A DNA stretch of 64,000 bases from Dendrolimus kikuchii (Eukaryota; Arthropoda; Insecta; Lepidoptera; Lasiocampidae), in contig CM034412.1 in NCBI GenBank assembly GCA_019925095.2, positions 6,631,501 to 6,695,500 of the forward strand. Reading direction: 5' to 3'. The stretch's first letter is position 1, and every line of letters starts with the position of its first letter. The position numbers were made by a program, and so were the translations under genes. Under the pieces are notes generated by a model that was given only the letters and a program-made list of their open reading frames with translations, was not told the DNA's origin and ran no database searches. Shown piece after piece: positions 29,845-40,700 of this stretch.

Positions 29845-32412
29845 ATGGAAGCACAAAGCCAAGAAAAACTACCCCAGGCAGGTCGATCTACCGCCCAAAA
29901 AAAAAAGGAAGGCGAATCCTGCACTGATGCCGGTACCTTTGGTAAGGTCAGAAGTCCCCCATCGTATTCTGGGGGGGGGACGCCTTTGCGCTCAAAATCA
30001 TGGACTTTGTCCAAGGAGAAGATGCCCGAGATGGGCGGAGAAGTCACGTTCGCGCGTAGCAGCAGCAGACAGAGCGGCCGCACATCTGCTGCCAGTGGCG
30101 CCAAAAGCGGCAATTTGAGCGGGGCCTTGAGTGGGGCCATGGATGAGTCAGACTCTAACCTCTCCATGTTCTCCATTCGGTCCCGCTCCAGAACAGACTC
30201 ACGTTCGCGATCGCGGTCACCAATGCGATCGCGCTCGCCGACGCGCTCACGCTCCGGATCGGGACCCGGCATACGCACTGAGCCGGAAGCCGGGCCCTCG
30301 CACCCGTCGAACTGGCGCGTCCAAAAGAAACGGAGGAGGCCAGCACCATATCGTGGACCCCAGAAAACCTCGCTGGTGACCAGCGATGAGGAAACGGTGG
30401 CGTTGAAAACCTCCCGCAGGGTGTCTCCACCCTCCGCGGGAGTTTCAGAAGAGACAGCCAGTATGGCACGAGCCAAGGAGGCCGTTGCCCAAGCGGGTCG
30501 GGTAACCGACCTTGAGCTGGATCACGAGGAGAGCACCGTCGAGCTGATTAGAGCCGCGGAAGAGGCGCGTATCGCTCGACGGGCCCCAGAACTCCTCAGT
30601 CGCTCAGGGTCGGTCACAGTTACGGACGAGGCTGGAGCCAAAACCGCTCAGGCCATAGAGACCGACGTTCGAAATGCCCTGGGGGTCATCCGCCATGTGG
30701 CAAAGGTCCCCAAGGGACTAAAAGGGACTTTTATGAAGTCCCTAAACGATTCGGTCTCTATCATCAGTGACGCCTTCGAGGTGTTGAGAGGCCGCACCGA
30801 GTCTGATGAAATCAGACGGCTCGAAGCGGCCAATAGACGCCTCGAGGCCGAGATGAAGGAGATGAAGAAGGAAGTGGCCAGTCTCCGGGCCGAGTTCGCC
30901 CGACCCCGGTTAGTACCGGCCTCCAAAACACCGATGCCGAAGCCTCCGCCTCCGCCGCCCCTACCTCGATCGTCGTCGTCGTCCATATTGGAAGGGCGGT
31001 TCAAGGACCAGGACGAGCTGTTGCGCCATCTGACCCTATCGCTCGGGGCCATGATGGACGCAAAGCTGGCCGCCCTGGATGACCGCCTTCTCCCGGAGAG
31101 GCGAGTTCGCCCGCCGCTGGCTGTAGATGCCCGGCGGGCGAGTACGCAGCAGACCCCTGTATCCGGGACAAGGCAGGCTAACCGCCCTCCCGAGGATTTC
31201 CCTCCGCTACCCGCGAAAAGGAAGCGAGGTGGCGGAGAAGGTAATGTCAGCGCTAGCACTCCGAGGCAAAAGGAGCTCGCTAGGGCTGACAAATCGACCC
31301 CAGATCTGCCCCCAAGGCAGGAAGAAGGTTGGTCGGTGGTGGCTCGTAAGCCTAAAAAGAAGAAGCCACCGACCCAACCCAGTGGCGCGGGCAGGACTGC
31401 CCAGCCCAAAGAGAAGCAAAGACCGCCGACGCGTCCGGCGAAAAGGGGTCCGCGTATGCGGGTGCCTAACACCACTGCGGTGATCCTCACATTGTTACCC
31501 GCAGCGGTGGAAAAAGGCATCAGCTACGCGGACGTAATGCAGAAAGCGAAAGCTAATATAAAGCTCGGCGATCTTGGCATCGGTGGAGTTAAACTGAAGA
31601 CCGCGCGAACAGGAGCCCGTATGCTCCTTCTCCCTGGCAAGGACAGCGGGGAGAAAGCCGATGCCCTCGCCGCGCGGCTCAAGGCAGTCCTGCCTGAGGA
31701 TGAGGTTAAGGTGTCCAGGCCCGAGAGATGTTTGAACGTGCGTATCTCGGGCTTGGATGACTGCACCACAACGGATGAGGTCGTGGCCGCCGTCGCCCGG
31801 GTCACAGATGTTGCCGCCAGTCGCTTCAGCTCCAGCGCCATACGTCTGGGCCCGGATAGACTGGGCTATGCTATCCTGGCATGCCCAGTGGCGGCGGCCA
31901 TAAAACTAAAGGACAGATCGAGAGTCATGGTGGGGTGGGCCTCGGCAGACGTTAAAGTCTTGCCAGGCCGGTCAGAGCGGTGCTGGCGCTGCCTAGTGGC
32001 AGGTCACGTGGCCTGTACCTGCTCCTCCCCTGTCGACCGCAGTAAGGATTGTTACCGCTGCGGTCAACCGGGCCACCCCGCCGCTACGTGCCAAAATGCG
32101 CCACACTGCAGCATCTGCAGCGCGGCTGGCCGTGCGGCTGGTCATTGGATGTGCAGGGGAGTGCCGGCCGCGCGTAAAAGCGCGGGCCCCCCCACCAACA
32201 AGGGGTCCACCACCACTAATAAGGTGGACCAACACTCAAAAGGCGACAAAAAGAAACAACCCCGGAAAAGGAAGCGTAACAGGAAAGGTCCTAGGCAGGC
32301 TGCGGCTGCTAACACTTCTCTACCGCTGCGGCCGCAGCGGCCGCAGCCGAAACCGCGTTCGCAGCCGCCGCCGCCGTCGCCAGCGCCCGGGACCACTAGG
32401 ATGGAGGAATAA
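29845..32412 (+). CDS. R1-clade LINE ORF1 protein (gag-like)
   Basis: 855 residues, uninterrupted. The N-terminal third is basic and Ser/Arg-rich with RSRS-type repeats around residues 110-135. A heptad-like helix (RRLEAANRRLEAEMKEMKKE, about residues 328-347) suggests coiled-coil self-assembly. A Pro-rich linker follows. Three CCHC-type knuckles sit near the C-terminus: CWRCLVAGHVACTC from 713, CYRCGQPGHPAATC from 736 and CSICSAAGRAAGHWMC from 755. The tail is very basic. Proteins of this type coat the element RNA and direct it to its target. The stop TAA lies 11 nt before ORF2, so ORF2 may be translated by reinitiation or coupling, as shown for related elements. Confidence 0.88.
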   Translation: MEAQSQEKLPQAGRSTAQKKKEGESCTDAGTFGKVRSPPSYSGGGTPLRSKSWTLSKEKMPEMGGEVTFARSSSRQSGRTSAASGAKSGNLSGALSGAMDESDSNLSMFSIRSRSRTDSRSRSRSPMRSRSPTRSRSGSGPGIRTEPEAGPSHPSNWRVQKKRRRPAPYRGPQKTSLVTSDEETVALKTSRRVSPPSAGVSEETASMARAKEAVAQAGRVTDLELDHEESTVELIRAAEEARIARRAPELLSRSGSVTVTDEAGAKTAQAIETDVRNALGVIRHVAKVPKGLKGTFMKSLNDSVSIISDAFEVLRGRTESDEIRRLEAANRRLEAEMKEMKKEVASLRAEFARPRLVPASKTPMPKPPPPPPLPRSSSSSILEGRFKDQDELLRHLTLSLGAMMDAKLAALDDRLLPERRVRPPLAVDARRASTQQTPVSGTRQANRPPEDFPPLPAKRKRGGGEGNVSASTPRQKELARADKSTPDLPPRQEEGWSVVARKPKKKKPPTQPSGAGRTAQPKEKQRPPTRPAKRGPRMRVPNTTAVILTLLPAAVEKGISYADVMQKAKANIKLGDLGIGGVKLKTARTGARMLLLPGKDSGEKADALAARLKAVLPEDEVKVSRPERCLNVRISGLDDCTTTDEVVAAVARVTDVAASRFSSSAIRLGPDRLGYAILACPVAAAIKLKDRSRVMVGWASADVKVLPGRSERCWRCLVAGHVACTCSSPVDRSKDCYRCGQPGHPAATCQNAPHCSICSAAGRAAGHWMCRGVPAARKSAGPPTNKGSTTTNKVDQHSKGDKKKQPRKRKRNRKGPRQAAAANTSLPLRPQRPQPKPRSQPPPPSPAPGTTRMEE

Positions 32413-32423
32413 AAGTCGTCCCA

Positions 32424-35400
32424 ATGGCTCTCCTAGTGGTCCAGGGAAATCTGAACCACTGCGCCGCTGCCCAGGACTTGTTGGTGCAGAGTTTGGCGCA
32501 GTGGGGCATCCAGCTGGCCGTAGTCGCCGAGCCATACTACGTCCCCCCCCGTTCTGACTGGGCGGGGGATCTTGATGGCTCGGTGGCTATCATCGTCCGG
32601 ACCGCCGCCGCATGCCCTCCCTTAGCCGATGTGGTAAGGGGACGGGGCTATGTGGCGGCAACGATCGGGGAGATTGTGGTCCTTGGGGGCTACTTCTCCC
32701 CGAACCGACGGCTCGCCGATTTCGAAGGTTGGATAGAGGAAGTGGGCACTGTGGTGGCCCGCAGCCGACCTCGCCCCGTGCTCGTGCTCGGGGACCTCAA
32801 TGCAAAATCCGTGGCTTGGGGATCTCCGAGTACGTGCGCACGCGGCGAGGCGCTCGAAGAATGGGTCATCGAAAAGGGTCTCGTAGTTCTCAATCGGGGC
32901 TCCGTACACACGTGTGTGCGCCAGCAGGGCGGCTCAATTGTCGACGTCTCGTTTGCCAGCCCTGAATTGGCGCGCCGTGTGCGGGACTGGAGGGTCGTCA
33001 CGGGCGTGGAGACGCTCTCCGATCATCGCTATATTCGGTTCAGCGTCTCCGCCCGAAATCCGGACCCGCCGTCCCGAGAGCCCCCGGTAGGAGACTGTCC
33101 GCGCTGGGCATTGAAAAAGTTGGATCGGGAGGTGTTCAAGGAGGCCCTGATCGTCGCCACCTGGGCATCAGGGCCCGATGCGAACCCTCCCGACGTAAAT
33201 GTTGAGCAGGAGGCAGATAACCTACGGTCGCTCGTCACAGGCGTCTGCGATGCGGCGATGCCGAGGAGGGGTCGATTCCGACCTTTCCGAAAGGTGTACT
33301 GGTGGAGCCCCGTACTCGAGGGGCTAAGGCGCGCGTGCAATAGCGCGCACCGCCAGTACACCCGACACAGACGACGGCTACGCTGTGCAGCAGACGCAGC
33401 GGCCGTAGAGGCTCAGCTGTACGAGGGGTACAGAAGCGCCAGGAAGAACCTACGCGTCGCAATCCGCGATGCGAAGAACGCGGCCTGGGGGGAGCTCTTG
33501 GAAAGCCTAAACCAAGACCCTTGGGGGCGCCCTTTCAAGATGGCACGGAACAAGCTCCGTGCCTGGGCGCCCCCGCTAACCGAGTCTCTCCCCAGGGACA
33601 CACTACGTGACGTGGTTGGCGCTCTGTTCCCTTCAAGGGCTGAGCACGTGCCTCCTGCAATGGCCCCGCCAGAGGCGGAGCCCAGCGCGGATAGAGACCC
33701 TGTGCCCACCGTGGACCGGGTAGAGCTGGGGGTGGCTATGCTACGGCTAAAGGCTAAGAACGCCGCCCCCGGCCTCGACGGCATTCCAGGGCGTGCGTGG
33801 GTTTTGTCCTACGACGCCCTCGAACCCCGACTGATGAGGCTTTTCGGCGCATGTCTGGAGCAGGGCCAGTTTCCGCAACGGTGGAAGACCGGAAAGCTGG
33901 TCCTGCTGCGTAAGGAGGGGCGCCCTGCGGACTCACCGTCCGCCTACCGGCCCATTGTGCTGCTGGACGAGGTTGGAAAGCTCTTCGAGCGTATCATCGT
34001 CGACCGCCTCGTCCAGCACTTATCGACGACGGGGCCGGACCTGGCGGACAACCAGTTCGGTTTCCGCACGGGGCGCTCCACAATCGACGCTGTAATGCGC
34101 CTGAGAAGCCTGGCGGAGGAAGCAGTCTCCCGGGGCGAGGTATTATTGGCGGTGTCTCTTGACATCGCCAACGCCTTTAATTCCTTGCCCTGGCCTTGCA
34201 TCATGGAGGCACTCCGGTATTTCGGGGTGCCGTCCTACCTCCGCCGAATAGTCGGGGATTATTTAAATGAACGAGCCGTCATTTACCCGGTCCACGAGGG
34301 ATGGAATCGGCGAGCCATGGTGTGCGGTGTTCCACAGGGGTCGGTTCTTGGTCCCCTCCTGTGGAACATCGCATACGACTGGACGTTACGCAGCAGGGTC
34401 CTCCCCGGCGTCAGCATCATATGCTACGCGGATGATACCCTGATCGCAGCACGAGGGAGGACCCACCGGCAGGCGTGCCTTCTAGGCACGGCTGGGGTGT
34501 CCTTAGTAGTAGGCAGGATCCGGCGTCTTGGACTGGAGGTGGCGCTTCAGAAGACCGAGGCCGTGTTCTTTCACGGTCCTCGAAACCGTCCACCTCCAGA
34601 CACTGCTATTATAGTAGGAGGCATCCGCATCGGCATCGGGGAGACCATGAAATACCTTGGATTGGTCCTCGATAGCCGGTGGGATTTTTCGGCACATTTT
34701 CGGCAGCTGCTCCCCAGACTCAAGGGGGCAGCGGGTGCGCTGTCGCGCTTGCTCCCCAACATCGGGGGGCCGAACGCCACGTGCCGAAAACTCTTCGAAG
34801 GCATCGTACGGTCGATGGCCCTCTACGGGGCCCCTGTATGGGCGGATCGCCTGACGGCCAAAAACGCTCCGCTACTGCGTCAAGCACAGCGCATAATGGC
34901 CGTCAGGGCAATAAGGGGATACCGTACGGTGTCCTTTGAAGTGGCCTCGCTACTCGCCGGATCCCTCCCATGGGACCTGGAAGCCAGGGTCCTGGCGTCA
35001 CTGTACGTGTGGCGCAAAGAGGCCCTGGCCAGGGGCACCAGACCCGCGCCTCGCGAAATCGAGGCGTGCAGGTCGGAGCTCTGCCAGGTCGCCGTGGGAG
35101 TCTGGGAAGATCGCCTCAGACGCCCCAGCGCGGGCCCCGCCACCATCGAGGCGGTGAGGCCCGTCCTGCCGGATTGGATTGGACGAACTCACGGCACCCT
35201 GACGTTCAGGCTGACGCAGGTCCTCTCGGGGCACGGCTGCTTCGGGAGGTACCTGTGTCGCCTCGGCCGCGAGCCGACGTCAGGGTGCCACCATTGCGAC
35301 ACAGGCGACGAGGATACGGCGCTGCATACCCTACAGCGATGTCCTGCATGGACGGAGCAGCGCCGACAGCTCGTCGCCTTCACCGGATTCGACCTATCGC

Positions 35401-35588
35401 TCCCGGCCGTGGTTCGCACCATGGTCGGGAGCCGCACCGGATGGGACGCCGTCTCCTCCTTTTGCGAGCACGTTATGTTTGCGAAGGAGGAGGCGGAGCG
35501 GGAGCGTGAGCGTACGTCCTTGCTCCGCTCCCGCCAAAGGAGGACGCGCCGACGCCGGAGGTCCGAGTTCGACCTTCGGCCACCGTAA
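32424..35588 (+). CDS. R1-clade LINE ORF2: endonuclease–reverse transcriptase
   Basis: 1054 residues, uninterrupted. The APE-type endonuclease spans about residues 1-210 (QGNLNHCAAAQDLL, AEPYY, LGDLNAKS with D124, SDHR with D200 and H201). The reverse transcriptase core contains SAYRPIVLLDEVGKLFE, LDIANAFNSLPW (D580), GVPQGSVLGPLLW and the catalytic YADD at 668-671. A cysteine/histidine motif follows near the C-terminus (CHHC from 955 with HTLQRC downstream). The order and the wording YADDTLI and LDIANAFN place it in the R1 clade (R1, TRAS, SART, Waldo relatives). It would nick target DNA and prime reverse transcription there. All catalytic residues are present, so the copy could be active. 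Confidence 0.9.
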   Translation: MALLVVQGNLNHCAAAQDLLVQSLAQWGIQLAVVAEPYYVPPRSDWAGDLDGSVAIIVRTAAACPPLADVVRGRGYVAATIGEIVVLGGYFSPNRRLADFEGWIEEVGTVVARSRPRPVLVLGDLNAKSVAWGSPSTCARGEALEEWVIEKGLVVLNRGSVHTCVRQQGGSIVDVSFASPELARRVRDWRVVTGVETLSDHRYIRFSVSARNPDPPSREPPVGDCPRWALKKLDREVFKEALIVATWASGPDANPPDVNVEQEADNLRSLVTGVCDAAMPRRGRFRPFRKVYWWSPVLEGLRRACNSAHRQYTRHRRRLRCAADAAAVEAQLYEGYRSARKNLRVAIRDAKNAAWGELLESLNQDPWGRPFKMARNKLRAWAPPLTESLPRDTLRDVVGALFPSRAEHVPPAMAPPEAEPSADRDPVPTVDRVELGVAMLRLKAKNAAPGLDGIPGRAWVLSYDALEPRLMRLFGACLEQGQFPQRWKTGKLVLLRKEGRPADSPSAYRPIVLLDEVGKLFERIIVDRLVQHLSTTGPDLADNQFGFRTGRSTIDAVMRLRSLAEEAVSRGEVLLAVSLDIANAFNSLPWPCIMEALRYFGVPSYLRRIVGDYLNERAVIYPVHEGWNRRAMVCGVPQGSVLGPLLWNIAYDWTLRSRVLPGVSIICYADDTLIAARGRTHRQACLLGTAGVSLVVGRIRRLGLEVALQKTEAVFFHGPRNRPPPDTAIIVGGIRIGIGETMKYLGLVLDSRWDFSAHFRQLLPRLKGAAGALSRLLPNIGGPNATCRKLFEGIVRSMALYGAPVWADRLTAKNAPLLRQAQRIMAVRAIRGYRTVSFEVASLLAGSLPWDLEARVLASLYVWRKEALARGTRPAPREIEACRSELCQVAVGVWEDRLRRPSAGPATIEAVRPVLPDWIGRTHGTLTFRLTQVLSGHGCFGRYLCRLGREPTSGCHHCDTGDEDTALHTLQRCPAWTEQRRQLVAFTGFDLSLPAVVRTMVGSRTGWDAVSSFCEHVMFAKEEAERERERTSLLRSRQRRTRRRRRSEFDLRPP

Positions 35589-35900
35589 GCGGGCGGCGCG
35601 GGTGGGGCCCCTAGGGGTATAGGGGTTCTCACTCACCCGCACATACCGTCGAGATGAGAGCGCGAGTGTTCCGCGCGCGCTCATCTCTCTTCCCGTGGGG
35701 CGCGTTACAGACCGCCCCACGCATGGAATAGACCAAGTTGTAGCCGGGGGATACGTCCCCTGGCATAGGAAGAGGCCCAGTGAGGGGGGCCCACGCCTGG
35801 GGCATAGGAAGAGGACGGAACACCCACGGGTTTTAGTGGGTATCCCTAACTGGGGAGTGGCAATAGCGTGGCACCAGTTCTGACTGGGCACGCTAACTCT
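35589..35900 (+). other. 3' UTR of the R1-clade LINE
   Basis: Contains two GGCATAGGAAGAGG units (near 35763 and 35801) and GGGTTTTAGTGGGTATCCCT. After GTGGCAATAGC it departs from the longer tails at 27.4 and 58.2 kb, so this copy either has a different 3' end or is clipped there. Confidence 0.55.
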
Positions 35901-37771
35901 CCTATTTCCATATGTCATGCGCAAATTGTCAGATGATTGAAGTGTAGACATTTCTGCATGTAGTTAACTCGCCTTGTCTTAAATCTGACGCGCTTGAGTT
36001 TTTCAACGATCGATTTTTTGTACTATTCTTATTGGATGCCCTAAACGCACGACCCTATATGAATGAAGAGTTCATAAATAATGGAGTGCAAGGCTTCTCC
36101 CTCTATGTTATTCTGCCACACTTGAGTAAATCCCAAAATCCCCGCTTGGGCCCCCTACTATGGTTGTGATTTTTAACTTATGATTGCCTTTATCTTCAAC
36201 ATTAAAAACGATAGACTTGTCATTTCTGAGATTATTCTTCTATGATACATGGTTATAACTAAAAGTATCGAATATACATGTAAATACATAGGCTTTTCTT
36301 ATACAATAAGTTGCAACCCCTATTAAACAGTATAAGTCGTTGATATTTGTTTAGATTATGATAAAATACTTCTATTGTCATCGTGTAAAGCTCGTATTAA
36401 TTCGAGACACAAATACGTGTATATCTTTGGAATAACTTTTTGGGATGTCATGACTGAGATCTATTTACTAACTTAAAACTATTTTTTATAAACTAATAAA
36501 TTAAATTATGATAAATATATTCCTTTTTGTACAATCTGAAAATAACAACATTAGAGGACTAGACTCTGGTTATAAATTGTAATCTAAATAATTATAAATG
36601 TTTAAGTTTTTTTAAATATTATTATGCTGGTTTATTGACGAGCACATTATTATAAAAATAAAATACAAATGCCAAAGGCTACGTTCCATTAGAAACTCAC
36701 AACGACCACGGTCACGACCGCGATTTTACTAGCTCCACTTGCTTGCCGGCGTTACAATCGTAAACCCAAGTGGAACGGCTATTCGACCCAGCTCTTGACA
36801 TGGGTCGTTGTGTGATCGAAAATGATGACGTCGTCAATGATGTTTTTGCCATAACCACAATGACCGCGGTCGCCTTGTGGAACGGTTAACGGAGCATTTT
36901 GGGCGTTGTGAGCTACTGATGGAACGGCCTGTATATGTAAATACTGATGAATTGATTCAGGTATATAAATACTTATAAACTATTTAACAAATTATCTATA
37001 CAATTCTTCCTTTCCAGATCATCCGATAAGTCAGGTAAATAAAAATATCTCCTTTAATACATTTTTAATTTTTTTTCGTTTATAAAAAGATATTTTAGAA
37101 ATTATCTAATTATAAGCTACAGAACAAGTCAATAGATCGGCCCCAGAATAGTCTGTTGTATATTACCCATAACACAAGCGTAAATTGCTTAATTTAAGGA
37201 TATACAATGTGTGTGTTTGTGTGCCGATTAAAAAAAAAAAATACGCTGGATGGCAATGCCAACAAAGCTCGCACTGTTAATCAGGACTATTGTACAGTTG
37301 CTGGTGGTTATTTCATGATCTGTTTTGAACATTATTGGCTTGATATAATATATAATTATATGTGGACAGTTAAGTATTATCATTCCAACTTATGGATATC
37401 GTAACACAACAACTTGTTAAGCTTTTCGAATGGTCTAAACAATAACATGGAAAAAGAATAACTTCTAGAAATAATAATTATCAACCAGTAAAATTTTAGC
37501 TCTGAAAATCTCCAAAACTCTACATGATTAATTTTTTGACGTATTCTTAATTTTTTTTCAGAATACAACAATCAAAATTTGAGAACTCATATCATTGTAT
37601 CAAGATTTTTAACGTTTCCCTGATCTTAAACAATAATAAGCTACAATTATTTTTGTCTTGACTTAGTACTCATGTCTATGTACGTGCTATTTCAAATATC
37701 ATAGCGACTTAATAAATCATTCCCAGGACAGGAATAAAATCAAAGATCCTATAAAAAATTCATCTAAAATT
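35901..37771. other. Intergenic DNA downstream of the cyclase gene
   Basis: AT-rich. It includes one MITE (36677-36930) and should contain the 3' UTR of the minus-strand cyclase gene just below 37772. No obvious poly(A) signal was seen close to the stop. Confidence 0.45.
36677..36930. mobile_element. MITE with GGCTACGTTCCA termini, copy 1
   Basis: The left end GGCTACGTTCCATTAG and ACTCACAACG are mirrored by CGTTGTGAG and GATGGAACGGCC at the right. A second copy at 52789-53163 shares GACCGCGATTTT, TCCACTTGCTTGC and GAAAATGATGACGTC. Confidence 0.65.
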
Positions 37772-40700
37772 TTAAATGAGATGACAGCTAGAATTGTTTG
37801 ATTTATGCCTGACGTGTGGATTTCCGAATGCTCCGCAACATTGATGGTGGTTTACGTTCTTCGATGGATGGTGACCATGAGGAACGCTGCCAGTTTGCGA
37901 TTGTTGACCTGGTCGGAAACATAATTTATATTTTATTTTGTCAAAAATTATATAAGGTATGGTGCATTCACACAAAATCAATATACCCTAATATTTTCAT
38001 GATATTTCATGACTTAAGAATAATTTATGATAAACAGTCACTGGTCAGTGTGGTCCTGCTCATCCATTCGTGGGTGTCTGGGCACTTATCAGCCCAGACG
38101 CCGCACTGTGTAGCTGAATCTATCTTCTATTTATCTACCTTCATTCTGTCTATATCTATACTATAACAAAATTGTAAATGGTTCATGTTTGTACATTGCG
38201 TTTAAAAATATAAAAAAATCAGAAGGGCTATGTTCCAAAAATGCAAATTTTAAACTTTTTGTCTATCTGTCTGTCAGAGCATCACGTGAAAACTACTGAA
38301 TGGATTTCAATGAAATTCGATACAGAGCTAGCTCATATCCCAGGCGGAGCATAACTTAAAATACTTTTTATCCCGATAAATGGCATCGTTTCCGCGGGAT
38401 AGATAATAATATTGAACCGAGGGCGCGATCCCATCCTTTTTAAAAACTACTAAACGTATATGAATGAAACTCAACATAGGCTCGAGTAACACCAGTTAAA
38501 ACTTAGGATACATATTATCTTGTTCAGGGCTCGGGGCCGCACGGTCTAATATAAATAATCTCTAAAAAAGGCCAAAAGAAAGTGAACATACATACCTTTT
38601 ACGGATTCCTTATTAAATTGTTTATGCGCTGAACATTGTTTTTCTATTTTGTAACAGCCTGGTGCTATCCTGGCTTTGAGTCGTCCCACTTTTCCAGGTT
38701 TCGGATGATTTGTGTCCATTGTATCACATGTGTGTCCCATTTGGTTTGGATCTGCATGTGCGTCTTGATATTCAGCATCCGTTTCTAAGATGAGATAATG
38801 AATACTATTATATCACTGTGATTGTTTTCTCAATAGAAATTCAAACGATTTAATGGTTTAATTTTGAAGTTTTTTTTAAATTCTTTGTACAAGTTTAATT
38901 GTGTCTTACCAACATCAGATCCGTGCCGCGGTACAACAGATGAAGATGTGTCAGGAACTAACGTCGAACAGGAATCTCCTACCATCGGAGGGGCTGAATG
39001 CGACGGAGACATGTGACCTACACTCTAAATACGTAAAACATCGATTTTTAATTACATAAATATATGTGCAAAGCTCGGAAGTTAAGGGTTTCTCAAATAA
39101 TTTTGCATTTTTAATATTTTACTATAAAGATTATTATGTCATCACAACGGTCTTTAAGAATGGTCCAGACTTTTAGCAAGCTTGCTACGGGAAGGAGGAC
39201 ATATAGAAATCCTTTTTGTTATAGTGTGACACTGTCTGGTGATTAATTTTTATACAATATAGTTACTATAGAGATAGACATGTATCAAGTCATTATAATA
39301 TTGTTGAGAATGAGGATCAAACTAACTGGGTTATTGGGGCCTATTTTTATTCAAATGGGCAGGCAGCAATTCACCAGTTTCGCAATTTTAGAACGAGTAG
39401 TTGACAGGCATGGAGAAGTCAATTGTAAAAATACTGAGTCTTCATTTACATTCTAACATGGTGAGTTATTAAAATGCAGCTTTTAGAATTCGTTTGCTCC
39501 GTATAGATCTTCCAACAACTATATTTGATAAGATCATATATCGATAGTATTTTTAATTGGGATATCACAAATGAATTTTTGAGTATCAGCAGTATTAAAT
39601 ATGGAATAAAACTTACATTATCAACGAATCCGTCAGCATCTCGTTCTTTGTTCATTGGCGCAGTACCGACTCTGCAAGGGGACGTCGAACTGTAACTTAA
39701 AGTATCATCTAACGTTAGTATAATTGAAAAATTATTTATATAATGATGTTTAACTGTGAAGACTTACTTATTAACCAATAGTATGGCCGAGGATGAAGGA
39801 GGCTTACCTATAAAACACCTATTCACGAGATTTGAAGAGCCCGGAAATTATAACCCTGGATTACAATTTTTAGAGAAGATAAACTTTGGCAGCGCTTTCT
39901 ACAGGACTGCTGAATGTAGAAGGATATAAAGGAAACAACACAGACAATATTATGAGTAGTATTTTCCCTCATATCTATGTTAGTAATTAATTACTAACAC
40001 TGATTTGGTCCTCTTAATGTAGCACCAAATCAGTGGGCAGTTAAATTTATCGGCTATTTCCTTCAGTCAAAGTCAATCTATGCTTCGGCGAACTTAGAGG
40101 ACGCACTGCAGAAGTGCAGTCGCCCAAAGCCCCTGAGTTATTTATTGTATTGGACGCTTATGATAACTTGGAAAAAGAATGATAACTCGGCGACAACAAA
40201 GAAATATTGAATTCAATTGAGTACTTGGAAGGATTTCCATTTTAATTTTAGAACTCTTAAAATGAGGATAGTTTTTGTATCCTGGTGTAATTTAGCCAGA
40301 TTGTCAAATTTCTATATACAAAATAAATAGTAAAATTACCAAAATGAAGAATTGAGACTGTCTATGGTTCGTGGTGGTTCGGTTGATCCAGCATCAGTCC
40401 ACATAGCAGCCACACTTGTCGAGTTTGATCTTGAATCTGGAAAAGACAAATAAGTTGAAAAAACTATTGGAACCTCGTGGAATTTCAAACTATAGATAAT
40501 TATGTGTATTCCGCTTTACGTTAAAATTAACGAGTTCATACATTTACATTGCACAGTTGATGTAATGACAGCGTATAACTCGTTTTAGAATACAGGTATA
40601 ATGCCCCTCGGGATAATCCAGTAAAATTCCAAAGTAGTCAAAAACAAATAGTCGTGTATGAATCGGTTCACGGAGAGAAGGTTCCTCTCTGTAAGAAAAT

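Larger units (their letters stand above)
29040..35900 (+). mobile_element. R1-clade LINE with both ORFs open
   Basis: A ~6.9-kb GC-rich element: 5' UTR to 29844, ORF1 29845-32412, 11-nt gap, ORF2 32424-35588, 3' UTR to about 35,880-35,900. Both frames are uninterrupted, which suggests recent insertion or retained activity. The 3' UTR contains GTTTTAGTGGGTATCCCTAA, shared with the truncated tails at 26.2, 27.3 and 58.2 kb. No clear A-tail or target-site duplication was recognised, so the ends are approximate. There is no rDNA or TTAGG telomeric sequence around it, so it is not at a classic R1/TRAS/SART target. Confidence 0.88.

Noticed and set aside
29304..29927. Several open frames over 60 codons in the GC-rich 5' UTR of the R1-clade LINE
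   Set aside because: They overlap on both strands, as expected from high GC, and match no known domain. ORF1 starts after them.
29010..35940. Target-site duplication of the R1-clade LINE (GTGCGCTTAGTC versus ATGCGCAAATTGTC)
   Set aside because: The two strings are not identical and need gaps; element ends are not firm enough.
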